Origin: Gammaproteobacteria bacterium
Lineage (GTDB): Bacteria > Pseudomonadota > Gammaproteobacteria > Pseudomonadales > Azotimanducaceae
Reading direction: 5' to 3'
Assembly (NCBI GenBank): GCA_004357385.1
Contig: SMWF01000117.1
Span: forward strand, 30,987-94,986
Length of the DNA: 64,000 nt
Notes under the pieces: model-generated
What the model was told of the DNA's origin: nothing
What the model saw: the letters and a program-made list of their open reading frames with translations, nothing else
Database searches by the model: none
Shown here: positions 29,941 to 39,384 of the stretch, one piece after another
Position numbering within the stretch: position 1 is the stretch's first letter
How the letters are laid out: every line of letters begins with the position of its first letter
Program-made: the position numbers and the translations under genes

Positions 29941-30389
29941 TGACGGGACGCCCCACACGCCGTCGGCCGATGTCGGAAATCAACGTCGTGCCGTACATCG
30001 ACGTGATGCTGGTGCTACTGGTGATCTTCATGGTGACGGCTCCTATCCTCACGCAGGGGGTGCTGGTGGATCTACCGAAGGCACCTTCAGAACCCATAGC
30101 GGAGAACCAGGATGATCCTCTGGTGGTCAGCATGCGGGCGGATGGTGCGTTGTTTCTGAACATCGGAATTCGGCGCAACGATGGTCACGGGACCCGCGTC
30201 ACCATATTCTCGTTGGAGGAGCAGGCCGGAAAAATCATCCGCTCTCGGCCCGACATCGCGGTGTATGTACGCGCGGACCACTCGCTGGACTACGGCCAGG
30301 TAGTGGCATTGATGACCGCGCTGCAACGGGCCGGCGCTACGCGTGTTGGATTGATCACAGAACCGCCCGACCTGGGAAGCGGCGCTTGA
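29937..30389 (+). CDS. tolR: Tol-Pal system subunit TolR
   Basis: A 150-residue ExbD/TolR-type protein: a short cytoplasmic basic start, one membrane helix with the essential aspartate in NVVPYIDVMLVLLVIFMV (Asp about 22), and a periplasmic domain with YVRADHSLDYGQVVALMTAL. It begins with ATG overlapping the tolQ stop and ends overlapping the TTG of tolA. A small insert around residues 78-90 (RRNDGHGTRVT) is longer than in E. coli. Confidence 0.94.
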   Translation: MMTGRPTRRRPMSEINVVPYIDVMLVLLVIFMVTAPILTQGVLVDLPKAPSEPIAENQDDPLVVSMRADGALFLNIGIRRNDGHGTRVTIFSLEEQAGKIIRSRPDIAVYVRADHSLDYGQVVALMTALQRAGATRVGLITEPPDLGSGA

Positions 30390-31102
30390 TTGCAGTGCGC
30401 GACTATGCGGCGCCGCTGCTGCTTGCGCTGGGGGTGCACGCGCTGATCGCGGCATCGCTGTGGGTCGGTTGGCAGCCCGGCATCGCGTCGAGCCCGATCG
30501 TAAAACCCCGGTTGGTGATCGCGGAACTCATCGTGCTGCAGGCACCGAAACCAAAGCCGCGCCCACGCGCTCAGCCGCAACCGGTGACCGCAGCCAAGCC
30601 GGAGCCCAAAGTCGAGCCCAAGCCGGAGCTAAAGCCGCAACCGCGTGAGGATCTGGAGGCCAAGGAGCGCGCGGCGCGACTGGCGGCCGAGCGCGCCCGG
30701 CAGACAGTGGATGCCGAGCGCCAGCGGCGGCTGGCCGAGCTCGCGAATTCATCCTTCGATCTTGCGTTGGCCGAAGAGTCCGAAGTCCTTTCTTCAGACG
30801 AAGAGGAACTCATTGCACGGACCTTTGCGCAGGGTATCTATCAACTGATTGTTGCGAACTGGTCGCGGCCGCCGAGTGCCCGCAACGGTATGCAGACGCG
30901 GTTGATCGTCGAACTGATTCCGACCGGGGATGTCTTGTCCGTAACCATAGTGCAGGGTAGCGGCAATGAAGCCTTCGACCGCTCGGCCGAGCAAGCCGTC
31001 CGCAAGGTGGGCAAGTTCGATGTACCGCGGGAGTCGGCGCTGTTCGAGCAGTATTTCCGGCGTTTCCCCGTCCTTTTTCGACCTGAGGATCTGTTACGTT
31101 GA
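30386..31102 (+). CDS. tolA: Tol-Pal system protein TolA (short form)
   Basis: A 238-residue protein bridging the inner membrane to Pal and CpoB. One N-terminal helix (about residues 8-28) is followed by a Pro/Lys/Glu-rich stretch ([14 protein letters not shown] and similar, residues 50-90), a charged alpha-helical section (90-125) and a globular TonB-type C-terminal domain (about 140-238, with [20 protein letters not shown]). The central helix is far shorter than the long one of E. coli. The start is TTG at 30386. The stop overlaps tolB. Confidence 0.9.
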   Translation: MIAVRDYAAPLLLALGVHALIAASLWVGWQPGIASSPIVKPRLVIAELIVLQAPKPKPRPRAQPQPVTAAKPEPKVEPKPELKPQPREDLEAKERAARLAAERARQTVDAERQRRLAELANSSFDLALAEESEVLSSDEEELIARTFAQGIYQLIVANWSRPPSARNGMQTRLIVELIPTGDVLSVTIVQGSGNEAFDRSAEQAVRKVGKFDVPRESALFEQYFRRFPVLFRPEDLLR

Positions 31103-32442
31103 AGTTGTTGAACACGTTGATTCGCCCGGTAATCGCACTGGTGGTGCTGCTCTGGGCAATCCTGGGCCACGCCCAGATCACCATCGAGATCGACCGCGGC
31201 TACGACAATCCAAAGCGAATCGCGGTGGTACCCTTCGGCCTGAGCGCGACGCTGCAGGGCGTCGAGGACGTGGCGGACATCGTGTCCTTCGACCTGGCGA
31301 GAAGCGGGCAGTTTGCGCCACTCGATTCGGACAACATGCTCAGCTATCCAACCCAGCCCAGCGAGGTCTATTTTCGCGATTGGCGGATTCTCAAGGCGGA
31401 ATATCTGCTGATTGGCAGGACACAGCTCGAGTACAGCGGCCAGGTAACCATAAGCTATACGCTCTACGACGTATTCAACGAGCGCGTTTTGCTGAAGGAG
31501 AAACTCAGCGGCGTACCTTCGGCGATTCGTGACAATGCGCACCTTCTGGCCGACGCGGTGTACGAGAAACTCACCGGAATTCCCGGGGCATTTTCGACCA
31601 AGATTCTATACGTGCTTGCCAACGATATTGCTACCAGTAACCCGCGTTTTCGACTGCAGCTGGCCGATGCGGATGGTGCGCGTGCGCGTACCTTGCTCGA
31701 TTCCAAGGAGCCGATCCTGTCCGCGACCTGGGCGCCGGACGGCAAACAGGTGGCCTACGTTTCGTTCGAGCGTGGCAAACCATCGATTTTCAGCCACGAT
31801 CTGGCGTCGGGTACGCGCCGGCTGATCACCGATTTTCCGGGCCTCAACAGCGCGCCGGTCTATTCTCCCGACGGCCGCCAGATGGCGTTGGTGTTGTCCA
31901 AGGACGGTAATGCCGAGATCTACACGTTCGACCTCGCCGCACGGCAGTTGCGACGGATCACGCGTCATCACGCGATCGACACGGAGCCGAGTTGGACGCC
32001 GGACGGATCCGGATTGGTATTCACTTCAGACCGGGGCGGCAAGCCGCAGATCTATCGGGTCGATCTCACCAGCGGGTTGACGGAGCGTATCACCTTCGAA
32101 GGAGACTACAATGCGCGGCCGCGATTATTGCCCGACGGTAAACATATGGTGTTCATTCACCGTCGCCAAGGGCTGTTTCACGTCGCGCTGCTCGAACTGG
32201 AAAAGGACCGGTTGCGAATTCTCACGGAGACGAATCTGGACGAGTCGCCATCGATCGCGCCGAATGGCAGCATGCTAATTTATGCGACTCAGGTCGGAGG
32301 CCAGGGTATACTGGCGGTCGTCTCCATAGACGGTCGAGTGAAGTATCGGTTGCCGTCGTCGGCCGGGGATGTAAGGGAGCCCGCGTGGTCTCCCTTCATG
32401 AATGCGGCGCCCGATAGAACAAACGGAATGTCAGGTCCGTAA
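31099..32442 (+). CDS. tolB: Tol-Pal system periplasmic beta-propeller TolB
   Basis: A 447-residue periplasmic protein. A signal peptide (residues 1-26, ending GHAQ) precedes an N-terminal alpha/beta domain (about 27-165) and a six-bladed WD40-like propeller with repeated [31 protein letters not shown] and [18 protein letters not shown] elements. It binds Pal and is regulated by TolA. TTG start at 31099, overlapping tolA. pal follows after 39 bp. Confidence 0.95.
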   Translation: MKLLNTLIRPVIALVVLLWAILGHAQITIEIDRGYDNPKRIAVVPFGLSATLQGVEDVADIVSFDLARSGQFAPLDSDNMLSYPTQPSEVYFRDWRILKAEYLLIGRTQLEYSGQVTISYTLYDVFNERVLLKEKLSGVPSAIRDNAHLLADAVYEKLTGIPGAFSTKILYVLANDIATSNPRFRLQLADADGARARTLLDSKEPILSATWAPDGKQVAYVSFERGKPSIFSHDLASGTRRLITDFPGLNSAPVYSPDGRQMALVLSKDGNAEIYTFDLAARQLRRITRHHAIDTEPSWTPDGSGLVFTSDRGGKPQIYRVDLTSGLTERITFEGDYNARPRLLPDGKHMVFIHRRQGLFHVALLELEKDRLRILTETNLDESPSIAPNGSMLIYATQVGGQGILAVVSIDGRVKYRLPSSAGDVREPAWSPFMNAAPDRTNGMSGP

Positions 32443-32481
32443 TCTCTAATACTGCACAAGAAGACTGCACAGGAGAACAAC

Positions 32482-33012
32482 ATGCATAAGCTATGGCTAC
32501 GCGAGATCTTTCTCGGCGTACTGGCCGGTTTGATTCTTGCGGGATGTCAGAGTTCCGGTACCCAGGAGCCGACCACCGAACCACTGCCCGAAGATACCGC
32601 GCCTGCCGTAACTCAACCGGTCGAACCGGAACCTCGCGATGTCGACGCCGACGGCAACCCGCTGGACCTGAATACCGGACAGCCGCTTGCGCGCACGTAC
32701 TTCTTCGAGTTCGACAAAGCCGTGCTTCGGCCTGAAGCGTTGGCATCCCTGGAACTGCATGCTGGATTTCTGCGCAACAATCCGGATCGCCGGATCAACG
32801 TAGAAGGTCACACCGACGAGCGCGGTACCCGCGAGTACAACCTGGCGCTGGGCGAGCGCCGCTCGAATGCGGTGCGCACCTTCTTGGTGTCGTCTGGAGT
32901 AAGACGTTCCCAGATCGACGCGGTCAGTTATGGTGAAGAACGTCCGGTCGATCCCGGCCACGATGAATCTGCATGGCGGCAAAACCGTCGCGCGGAGGTC
33001 ATCTACCGTTAG
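32482..33012 (+). CDS. pal: Peptidoglycan-associated lipoprotein Pal
   Basis: A 176-residue outer-membrane lipoprotein. The signal ends with the lipobox LILAGC (Cys about 22), followed by a Pro/Glu/Thr-rich linker and an OmpA-like domain with FFEFDKAVLRPEAL, NVEGHTDERGTREYNLALG and RRSNAVRTFL, the meso-diaminopimelate-binding face. A proper ribosome site (AGGAG, 32472-32476) precedes the ATG. It is followed immediately by cpoB, with no gap. Confidence 0.95.
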   Translation: MHKLWLREIFLGVLAGLILAGCQSSGTQEPTTEPLPEDTAPAVTQPVEPEPRDVDADGNPLDLNTGQPLARTYFFEFDKAVLRPEALASLELHAGFLRNNPDRRINVEGHTDERGTREYNLALGERRSNAVRTFLVSSGVRRSQIDAVSYGEERPVDPGHDESAWRQNRRAEVIYR

Positions 33013-33798
33013 ATGAGGCGCCGCCTAGCGACAATCGTGGTGTTCTATGCGGCCGCATTTGCGGCGCAGAACCCGGTCGCCCAGGCACCCGTGGTGGAGT
33101 CGTACGGTACGGCGGTCGGGGGGGCGGCGACCGGTGACTATGGTCCCGCCGCGGCTTCGGCGAGCACGATCAATGCCCCGGGTGCGGGGAGATCCGACGT
33201 GACGGAACTGTTCCAACTGTTGCAGGGATTGCAGATTGAAGTGCAGGAATTGCGTGGCCTCATCGAGGAGCAGCATCATCAGCTGAATCGACTCGCTCGT
33301 GAGCAGAACGAGCAGTACCTCGACATCGACCAGCGATTGAGGGGGCAGTCATCGGGTGCCGGCGGTGGCAGTTCCCGTGTAAGCGATACTGCTACGGGGA
33401 GCACTGGGACAATCGGGAGTGGTGAGCGGGACGCGTACACGCGGGCTTTCGATCTGATCCAGGAAAAACGCTTCCAGGAAGCGATTGACGGATTCAAACG
33501 ACTGATCGTCGATTATCCCAATGGCCCCTACACGCCCAATTCCTTCTACTGGCTTGGCGAGCTGTATCTGATTCTGCCGGAACCTGAGCTGGAAACTTCC
33601 CGCCAGCGGTTCGTCCAGGTGGTGGATCTGTATCCTTCGCACCGGAAGGTCCCGGATGCGCTGTACAAGCTGGGGGTCGTTTACGGCCGTCTCGGTGAGC
33701 AGGACCGGGCCCGGGAGTATCTGAGCCGGGTCCAGTCTGAGTATCCCGACAGCCCCGCGGCGCGCCTCGCCAAATTGTACGCGGCGGAGTTGCGCTGA
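33013..33798 (+). CDS. cpoB: Cell division coordinator CpoB (YbgF)
   Basis: A 261-residue periplasmic protein with a signal peptide (about residues 1-24), an N-terminal trimerising coiled coil (LFQLLQGLQIEVQELRGLIE and following, residues 60-105), a Gly/Ser linker, and a C-terminal TPR domain (about 140-261) with AFDLIQEKRFQEAIDGFKRL and TPNSFYWLGELY. It couples Tol-Pal to PBP1B in septal peptidoglycan synthesis. It ends the Tol cluster; queE follows 19 bp downstream. Confidence 0.92.
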   Translation: MRRRLATIVVFYAAAFAAQNPVAQAPVVESYGTAVGGAATGDYGPAAASASTINAPGAGRSDVTELFQLLQGLQIEVQELRGLIEEQHHQLNRLAREQNEQYLDIDQRLRGQSSGAGGGSSRVSDTATGSTGTIGSGERDAYTRAFDLIQEKRFQEAIDGFKRLIVDYPNGPYTPNSFYWLGELYLILPEPELETSRQRFVQVVDLYPSHRKVPDALYKLGVVYGRLGEQDRAREYLSRVQSEYPDSPAARLAKLYAAELR

Positions 33799-33817
33799 CT
33801 CGGAGGTGACGCGTTCC

Positions 33818-34483
33818 GTGGAATCTTCCGCCGTGTCTTCGACTTCGCTGCGCATTACCGAGATTTTTTTCTCGCTGCAGGGCGAGGCCCGCACCGTTGG
33901 GCGGCCGACCTGCTTCATCCGGCTGACGGGTTGTCCACTGCGCTGTCAATACTGTGACACGGCCTATGCGTTCAGCGGCGGCTCGTCAATGTCATTGAAG
34001 ACTGTGCTGGAACGGGTGCAGGGTTCGCCCACCCGATTGGTGACGGTCACCGGTGGTGAACCCCTCGCCCAACCGGCGTGTCTCGAACTGCTGCGCGTGC
34101 TTTGCGATGAAGGATACGACGTGTCCCTGGAAACCAGCGGTGCGCTGGACATCGGCGATGTGGACGCTCGGGTGAGTCGGGTAGTCGACCTTAAGACGCC
34201 GGGTTCCGGAGAAGTTCAACGCAACCGTTACGAGAACCTGGCGCTCCTGACCCCCAATGATCAGATCAAGTTTGTGATCTGCGATGCGACGGACTACCAA
34301 TGGGCACGTATGAAGTGTCTGGAGTACGACCTGTTCGCCAAGGTCGGCGACGTGCTTTACTCCCCGAGCGCTGGGCAACTGGAGCCGCGTGAGCTGGCTG
34401 ATTGGATTCTGCGAGATGGAGATCCCGTGCGGATGCAGCTGCAATTGCACAAAGTGATCTGGGGCGATGAGCCTGGACGGTGA
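33818..34483 (+). CDS. queE: 7-carboxy-7-deazaguanine synthase QueE
   Basis: A 221-residue radical SAM enzyme contracting 6-carboxytetrahydropterin to CDG in queuosine synthesis. The cluster motif is in [16 protein letters not shown] (CxxxCxxC-like), preceded by [16 protein letters not shown], with [16 protein letters not shown] and a conserved Lys/Asp segment [10 protein letters not shown]. The GTG at 33818 is chosen because GGAGG (33802-33806) lies 11 bases upstream; a GTG at 33806 would overlap that site. The stop overlaps the GTG of queC by 4 bp. Confidence 0.93.
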   Translation: MESSAVSSTSLRITEIFFSLQGEARTVGRPTCFIRLTGCPLRCQYCDTAYAFSGGSSMSLKTVLERVQGSPTRLVTVTGGEPLAQPACLELLRVLCDEGYDVSLETSGALDIGDVDARVSRVVDLKTPGSGEVQRNRYENLALLTPNDQIKFVICDATDYQWARMKCLEYDLFAKVGDVLYSPSAGQLEPRELADWILRDGDPVRMQLQLHKVIWGDEPGR

Positions 34484-35169
34484 CCGAGAGTCAGCGCACT
34501 AGACGCGCCATTGTATTATTGTCAGGTGGGCTGGACTCGGCCACGGTGTTGGCGATTGCCCGAGCGGAAGGATTCGATTGTCTTGCGCTGTCCTTCGCGT
34601 ACGGGCAGCGGCATCAGGTCGAGCTGGCCGCGGCGCGGTACGTGGCGAAGGCGTTCTCAGTGGTGGAGCATCGCACACTCGACATCGATCTGACGGCGTT
34701 TGGTGGCTCGGCGCTGACCGATTCACGAATCGACGTGCCGGAGGTGCCCCAGCAGGGTATCCCAGTTACCTACGTGCCGGCGCGCAATACTATCTTTCTG
34801 TCGTTAGCGTTGGGATGGGCGGAGGTGAAGGAGGTCTTCGACATCTTTATAGGCGTCAATGCGGTGGATTACTCCGGCTATCCCGATTGCCGGGCAGAAT
34901 TCATTCGAGCGTTCGAGACGATGGCCAACCTCGCCACCCGTGCAGGTGTCGAAGGGAAGCCCGTGCGTATTCACACGCCCCTGATCGACCTCAGCAAGGC
35001 GGACATCATCCGGCGTGGCGTCGCTGCCGGAATCGACTATTCGCACACCGTCTCCTGTTATCAGCCCGACCCACAGGGAGGCGCGTGCGGACGATGCGAC
35101 AGTTGCCGGGTGCGCCGCCAGGGATTTCTGGATGCGGGATTGGACGATCCGACTCGCTATCAGGGGTAG
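34480..35169 (+). CDS. queC: 7-cyano-7-deazaguanine synthase QueC
   Basis: A 229-residue ATP-dependent enzyme converting CDG to preQ0. The PP-loop is [16 protein letters not shown], the middle segment [14 protein letters not shown] is typical, and the C-terminal zinc site has four cysteines in [20 protein letters not shown]. The start is GTG, overlapping queE. Together they give two steps of the queuosine pathway; queD and queF are not in the window. The tRNA-Lys gene follows on the opposite strand. Confidence 0.94.
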   Translation: MTESQRTRRAIVLLSGGLDSATVLAIARAEGFDCLALSFAYGQRHQVELAAARYVAKAFSVVEHRTLDIDLTAFGGSALTDSRIDVPEVPQQGIPVTYVPARNTIFLSLALGWAEVKEVFDIFIGVNAVDYSGYPDCRAEFIRAFETMANLATRAGVEGKPVRIHTPLIDLSKADIIRRGVAAGIDYSHTVSCYQPDPQGGACGRCDSCRVRRQGFLDAGLDDPTRYQG

Positions 35170-35223
35170 CCCCAGGCAAGACTCGGGTCAAAGGCCGGTC
35201 AGAAGAAGGTGCGAGAATCGAGA

Positions 35224-35299
35224 TGGTGGGTCGTCTCGGGTTCGAACCGAGGACCAACGGGTTAAAAGCCCGGTGCTCTACCAACTGAGCTAACGACCC
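35224..35299 (-). tRNA. tRNA-Lys (anticodon TTT)
   Basis: A 76-nt tRNA with encoded CCA. On the minus strand the acceptor GGGTCGT pairs with ACGACCC. The D-arm is GCTCAGTTGGTAGAGC, the anticodon arm CGGGCTTTTAACCCG carries TTT, and the T-arm is CTCGGTTCGAACCCGAG. It lies convergent to queC, as in other proteobacteria. Confidence 0.97.
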
Positions 35300-35316
35300 A
35301 GGAAAAAGAGCCGCAT

Positions 35317-35344
35317 AGTGTAGCGGCGCGCCTTCAAAAGACAA
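35317..35344 (-). promoter_or_regulatory. Probable sigma-70 promoter of tRNA-Lys
   Basis: On the minus strand TTGTCT (35339-35344) and TACACT (35317-35322) are separated by 16 bp, followed by a GC-rich ATGCGGC discriminator that is typical of stable-RNA promoters. The tRNA 5' end lies 17 bp after the -10 box. Confidence 0.6.
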
Positions 35345-35428
35345 GCGAACGCTTCCCCGTGTCAGCGTTGCAAACCCTCAGGGCCACGCCTACAGTGGTT
35401 TGCTGTGCATCGGCCTGGGGATCGGATT

Positions 35429-36259
35429 GTGAACGCCGTGTTGACCGGTCAGAACGCTCTGATCACCGGTGGTGGGAGCGGCATCGGCCTGGCCTGTGCG
35501 AAGGCTCTTCTCAACGATGGGGCCGCCGTGACGCTGATGGGCCGTCGACTCGATCGGCTCGAACGCGCCGCTGCGGATCTACCTCGGGAGCGGGTCAGCA
35601 TAGTGGCGGGTGACGTGGGCAGCGAAGCGGATGTCGAACACGCGGTTGCCGTGGCGGAACAACATGGAGCGCTCACAATTGCCGTGGCGAACGCGGGTAT
35701 CGGAGGCCTCGGCCCGCTCATTGCGACAACCTCGGAACAATGGAATTCCGTCATTCAGACCAATCTGACCGGCACCTTCCACACATTCAAATTTGCGGGC
35801 GCAGCGATCGGGCGCGCAGGGGGCGGCGCGATGTGCGCTATCTCGTCGATCGCCGGGTTGAGAACCCATCGGTTCATGGGGCCGTACTGCGTCAGCAAAG
35901 CGGGCGTCGACATGCTGGTGCGCAACACCGCGGACGAACTTGGGGTTGCTGGTGTTCGGGTAAACAGCGTTCTACCCGGCCTGGTGGACACTGAACTGGC
36001 GGCGGGGTTGTTCGCCACCGAGTCGGTCCACGAGGATTACCTTTCCTGCATGCCGTTGGCACGCACCGGTACGGTTACAGACATCTCGGCCGCGGTGCGG
36101 TTTCTCTGTGGTCCGGAATCGGGCTGGATCACCGGGGTGAATCTGTCGGTAGATGGTGGTCATCATCTGCGCCGCGGTCCGAATGTAGAGGTTTTTTCAC
36201 GCTCGCTGTTCGGTGATGAGTTGACCGAAGGTAGAACGAAGCGGCAGGAGGATTCATGA
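35429..36259 (+). CDS. SDR family oxidoreductase
   Basis: A 276-residue classical short-chain dehydrogenase. The cofactor loop is TGGGSGIG, with VANAGIG downstream and the active-site pair in ISSIAG...YCVSK (Ser about 141, Tyr about 154, Lys about 158). An arginine pair after the second strand (MGRRLDRLERA) favours NADP(H). The start is the GTG at 35429. It overlaps the next SDR by 4 bp, so the two are co-expressed and may act in succession. Substrate unknown. It opens the accessory catabolic region that runs to about 49.8 kb. Confidence 0.85.
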   Translation: MNAVLTGQNALITGGGSGIGLACAKALLNDGAAVTLMGRRLDRLERAAADLPRERVSIVAGDVGSEADVEHAVAVAEQHGALTIAVANAGIGGLGPLIATTSEQWNSVIQTNLTGTFHTFKFAGAAIGRAGGGAMCAISSIAGLRTHRFMGPYCVSKAGVDMLVRNTADELGVAGVRVNSVLPGLVDTELAAGLFATESVHEDYLSCMPLARTGTVTDISAAVRFLCGPESGWITGVNLSVDGGHHLRRGPNVEVFSRSLFGDELTEGRTKRQEDS

Positions 36260-37035
36260 CACGACTCAGCAAGCTCAGCCGCTCGATTGAGAACAAGGTC
36301 GCCGTTGTTACCGGCGCTGCCAGCGGGATGGGACGAGCTACCAGCCGATTGTTCGCGGATGAAGGTGCGCGCGTTGCCGCATTGGATGTCAGTGCGCAGT
36401 CGCTGACGAGGGTGGTCGAGGAGATTAATGACGCGGGCGGCGAGGCGCGCGCGTGGACCGTGGATCTCGCCGATCGAACCGCCATCGATGCCTCGATCGA
36501 GGAAATCGCGGCGCATTTTGGCGGAATCGACATACTGATCAACAACGCCGGAATTTCGATCCCGCTGCCCATCGATTCAGACGAATACGAGGCCGCCTGG
36601 GAGAAATCGATGGATATCCTGATCACGGCGCATACCCGGACGATCCGGGCTGCGTTGCCTTACCTGCGCCGGTCCGAATCACCGCGGATCGTGAACATCG
36701 CTTCGACTGAAGGGCTGGGCGCCACGCGGTTTCAGAGTGCTTACACGGCTGCCAAACACGCGGTGATCGGTTTGACCCGATCCCTCGCAGTGGAGTTCGG
36801 CGCCGAGGGAATTACCGTCAACTGCATCTGCCCGGGCCCGATCCGAACAGGCATGACCGAAGGGATTCCCGAGGAGCAGAAGCAGGAATACGCGCGTCGC
36901 CGGGTTGCCCTACGGCGCTATGCGGATCCGGAAGAGGTTGCGCACGGTACCCTGAGCCTGGTCCTCCCGGCGGCGAGCTTCATCACCGGCGTGACGTTGC
37001 CGGTCGACGGCGGCCTGACGATACGAAACGCCTGA
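36256..37035 (+). CDS. SDR family oxidoreductase
   Basis: A 259-residue classical SDR with TGAASGMG cofactor loop, NNAGIS, the active-site segment IASTEG...YTAAKHA (Tyr-x3-Lys) and PGPIRTGM. Asp after the second strand (VAALDVSAQSL) favours NAD(H). It overlaps the preceding SDR by 4 bp and is followed 28 bp later by a GPH-type MFS transporter. A role in oxidising an imported hydroxylated substrate is plausible but not shown. Confidence 0.85.
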   Translation: MTRLSKLSRSIENKVAVVTGAASGMGRATSRLFADEGARVAALDVSAQSLTRVVEEINDAGGEARAWTVDLADRTAIDASIEEIAAHFGGIDILINNAGISIPLPIDSDEYEAAWEKSMDILITAHTRTIRAALPYLRRSESPRIVNIASTEGLGATRFQSAYTAAKHAVIGLTRSLAVEFGAEGITVNCICPGPIRTGMTEGIPEEQKQEYARRRVALRRYADPEEVAHGTLSLVLPAASFITGVTLPVDGGLTIRNA

Positions 37036-37063
37036 ACCGCTCGGGACGAAGGAAGTCCCCATC

Positions 37064-38443
37064 GTGAATGCGAATGCCGACCGGGTGCCGTGGCGCACGA
37101 TCGTAGCGTACGGCTCCCCCGGGGTGGGTGCCGGCTACATGTATCTCGTGGTCAACCTGTATGTGATGAAGTTCTCTACCGACGTGTTGCTGATTGCGCC
37201 CGCGGTGATGGGCGTCATATTCAGCGTGTCGCGGATCTGGGATGCGATTTCGGATCCGATGGTGGGTTATCTCAGCGATCGTACACGGCACCCCATGGGT
37301 CGGAGGCGCACGTGGATTCTGGCCAGCGTGCTGCCCATCGCCGGCACCTTCGTGATGTTGTTTTCGCCGCCCGACGACCTCGACAAAGCCGGGTCGATTG
37401 CCTGGATGGCGATTGGAGTGATCGGTTTCTACTCCGCAATGACACTGTTCATCGTTCCGCACATGTCGCTGGGCGCGGAACTGACCACCAACTATCACGA
37501 ACGCAGCCGGCTGTTTGGTTTGCGCCACGCCGCCTTCACGGCTGGATCGATTCTGGCGCTGGTGAGCATGCAGATCTTCATCAACGCGGAGCAGGAGGGA
37601 CCGGCTGTAGCGCGCGCTACGGCTTCTTCCTTGGCCTGGCTGGCGGGCGGGATTTCGGTGATTTTGATTGTTTATGCAGTGATCAAGCTGCGAGAGCGGC
37701 CTGATTTTCAAGGGCGCATGAAAAGCAATCCGTTCAAGGCGTACGCGGATGTCTGGAGAAACCATCACGCGCGCCTGTTGATCATCGTTACGTTCATCGA
37801 AAACGTGGGCTCCGCGGCGATCGGCGCGCTGACCCTGTACGTGGCGCAATACGTCGTGGGCAGACCCATGCTGGCGCCCTTGATGATTCTCTCCTACATG
37901 ATCCCGTCAGCGCTGTCGGTTCCGCTGTGGATACCGTTGTCGCGGCGCTTCGGAAAAATCCGGCTGTGGGTCTTTTCCATGCTGCTGACAGGGTTTTCGT
38001 TTGGCGGGATGTTTTTTCTTCCTTTTCTGGACGAGACGATGAAGATCTGGACGATCTTCGTGCTGGCGTTTTTCGCTGGGCTGGCCGCCGGGTGCGGCGG
38101 CACGGTCGGACCCTCGGTGCAGGGGGATGTGATCGACTACGACGAGTACCTGACGGGCGAGCGTAAGGAGGGGGCCTACTTTGCGGCCTGGAACTTCGTG
38201 TTCAAGAGTGCCACGGGCGTGATGCTGTTGCTCACCGGCTTTGTTTTACAGTTCTCTGGTTTTACCCCGAATCAGGAGCAGACGATGACCACGCAGATTG
38301 CCATGGTGTCGCTGTACGGGGCGTTTCCGTTCGTCTGTTACATCATAGGGGCGGTATTGTTCAGCCGCTTTACGCTGGACGAATCGGCCCATGCCGAGAT
38401 TCGTGCGGAACTGGATTCCCGGCGCGGTGCCGCGACCAGTTGA
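37064..38443 (+). CDS. MFS transporter, GPH (glycoside-pentoside-hexuronide) cation symporter type
   Basis: A 459-residue membrane protein with about 12 hydrophobic helices. The MelB-like signature between helices 2 and 3, GYLSDRTRHPMGRRRTWI, and the helix 1 start VAYGSPGVGAGYMYLVVNLY place it in the GPH family. The later segment VGPSVQGDVIDYDEYLTGER also fits. Family members import sugars or other solutes with Na+ or H+, and several in degraders of complex organics have no sugar link. The cargo is unknown. It follows two SDR genes on the same strand. Confidence 0.83.
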   Translation: MNANADRVPWRTIVAYGSPGVGAGYMYLVVNLYVMKFSTDVLLIAPAVMGVIFSVSRIWDAISDPMVGYLSDRTRHPMGRRRTWILASVLPIAGTFVMLFSPPDDLDKAGSIAWMAIGVIGFYSAMTLFIVPHMSLGAELTTNYHERSRLFGLRHAAFTAGSILALVSMQIFINAEQEGPAVARATASSLAWLAGGISVILIVYAVIKLRERPDFQGRMKSNPFKAYADVWRNHHARLLIIVTFIENVGSAAIGALTLYVAQYVVGRPMLAPLMILSYMIPSALSVPLWIPLSRRFGKIRLWVFSMLLTGFSFGGMFFLPFLDETMKIWTIFVLAFFAGLAAGCGGTVGPSVQGDVIDYDEYLTGERKEGAYFAAWNFVFKSATGVMLLLTGFVLQFSGFTPNQEQTMTTQIAMVSLYGAFPFVCYIIGAVLFSRFTLDESAHAEIRAELDSRRGAATS

Positions 38444-38455
38444 ACGTGGACCCGA

Positions 38456-39238
38456 TCAACGCCCCGTGAAGTTCCCAGGTCGTCGTTCCGCGACGGCGCG
38501 TACGCCTTCCTTGTGGTCCTCGGTCTTCTGCAGTCGAAACTGCTCGATGAATTCGTGGTCGGTCTGGGCTTTGACGGCATCGGCGAGTCCCTGGCGCATC
38601 GTTGCGCGTACCGAGGTGACCGCCAGCGGCGCGTTCTCCGCGATCTCGGCTGCAAGTCCCAGTGCGGCGCCACGCAGTTCGTCTTCGTCGACCAGCAGAT
38701 CGGCAAGTCCCCACTCGTAGGCCGTTTCGCCGTTGATTCGGCGGCCCGTGTAGAACATCAGATTGGCGCGTTGCTGTCCGATCAGGCGTGGCAATGTGTA
38801 GGTCAGCGCAAACCCGGGGTGGAAGCCCAGCTTGACGAAGTTTGCGGTGAAACGTGCCGAGGGCGACGCCACCCGAAAGTCGGGCATAACTGCGAGGCCG
38901 AAACCACCGCCGACCGCGGCTCCCTGAATCGCGGCGACCACGGGTTTCTTGCAGGCAAACAGTCGCACGGCGGCGGTGTAGAGCGGGTTACCGCTTTCTT
39001 GCGTGCGCGTGTCACGATCGTCCTGCTGTGAGCGATCGCCAAAGTTGGCGCCGGCGCAGAAGTGTTTGCCGTCCGCGGCGAGTACCAGCGCCCGGCAGTC
39101 CACATCCTCGTCGAGCGCTTCGAAGGCGTCGCCGAGCGCGTTGATCAGCGCGGTGTCGAAGAAGTTGTTGGGTGGGCGCTGGATCTCGACCAGCGCCACA
39201 TGATTACTGAGGCTGACTTCTACGTCGCCGTATCGCAT
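38456..39238 (-). CDS. Enoyl-CoA hydratase/isomerase (crotonase) family protein with altered active site
   Basis: A 260-residue crotonase-fold protein. The CoA-binding and oxyanion elements are present (FCAGANFGD, then AIQGAAVGGGFGLAVMPDFR). The two glutamates that act in classical enoyl-CoA hydratase seem replaced: the first falls on Gly in GGGFGLAV, and the second in the segment ANFVKLGFHPG has no acid. So it may be an isomerase, thioesterase or hydrolase of the family rather than a hydratase. ATG at 39236-39238 with GGAG upstream; the longer ORF from 39370 lacks this. It converges on the MFS gene. Confidence 0.8.
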   Translation of the reverse strand: MRYGDVEVSLSNHVALVEIQRPPNNFFDTALINALGDAFEALDEDVDCRALVLAADGKHFCAGANFGDRSQQDDRDTRTQESGNPLYTAAVRLFACKKPVVAAIQGAAVGGGFGLAVMPDFRVASPSARFTANFVKLGFHPGFALTYTLPRLIGQQRANLMFYTGRRINGETAYEWGLADLLVDEDELRGAALGLAAEIAENAPLAVTSVRATMRQGLADAVKAQTDHEFIEQFRLQKTEDHKEGVRAVAERRPGNFTGR

Positions 39239-39384
39239 GTTGACGTCTCCGTTGACTTGTCGCCATCCGGCTACCTGACGGATTGAAAAACCCGCGGCGG
39301 ATGGCGTTCGTGGGCCATCTTGTCCAGCGGCTTGTGAAATTGCAACGCGTGTCGCACAGTGAGTTGGCAACGACGGGACGAACC

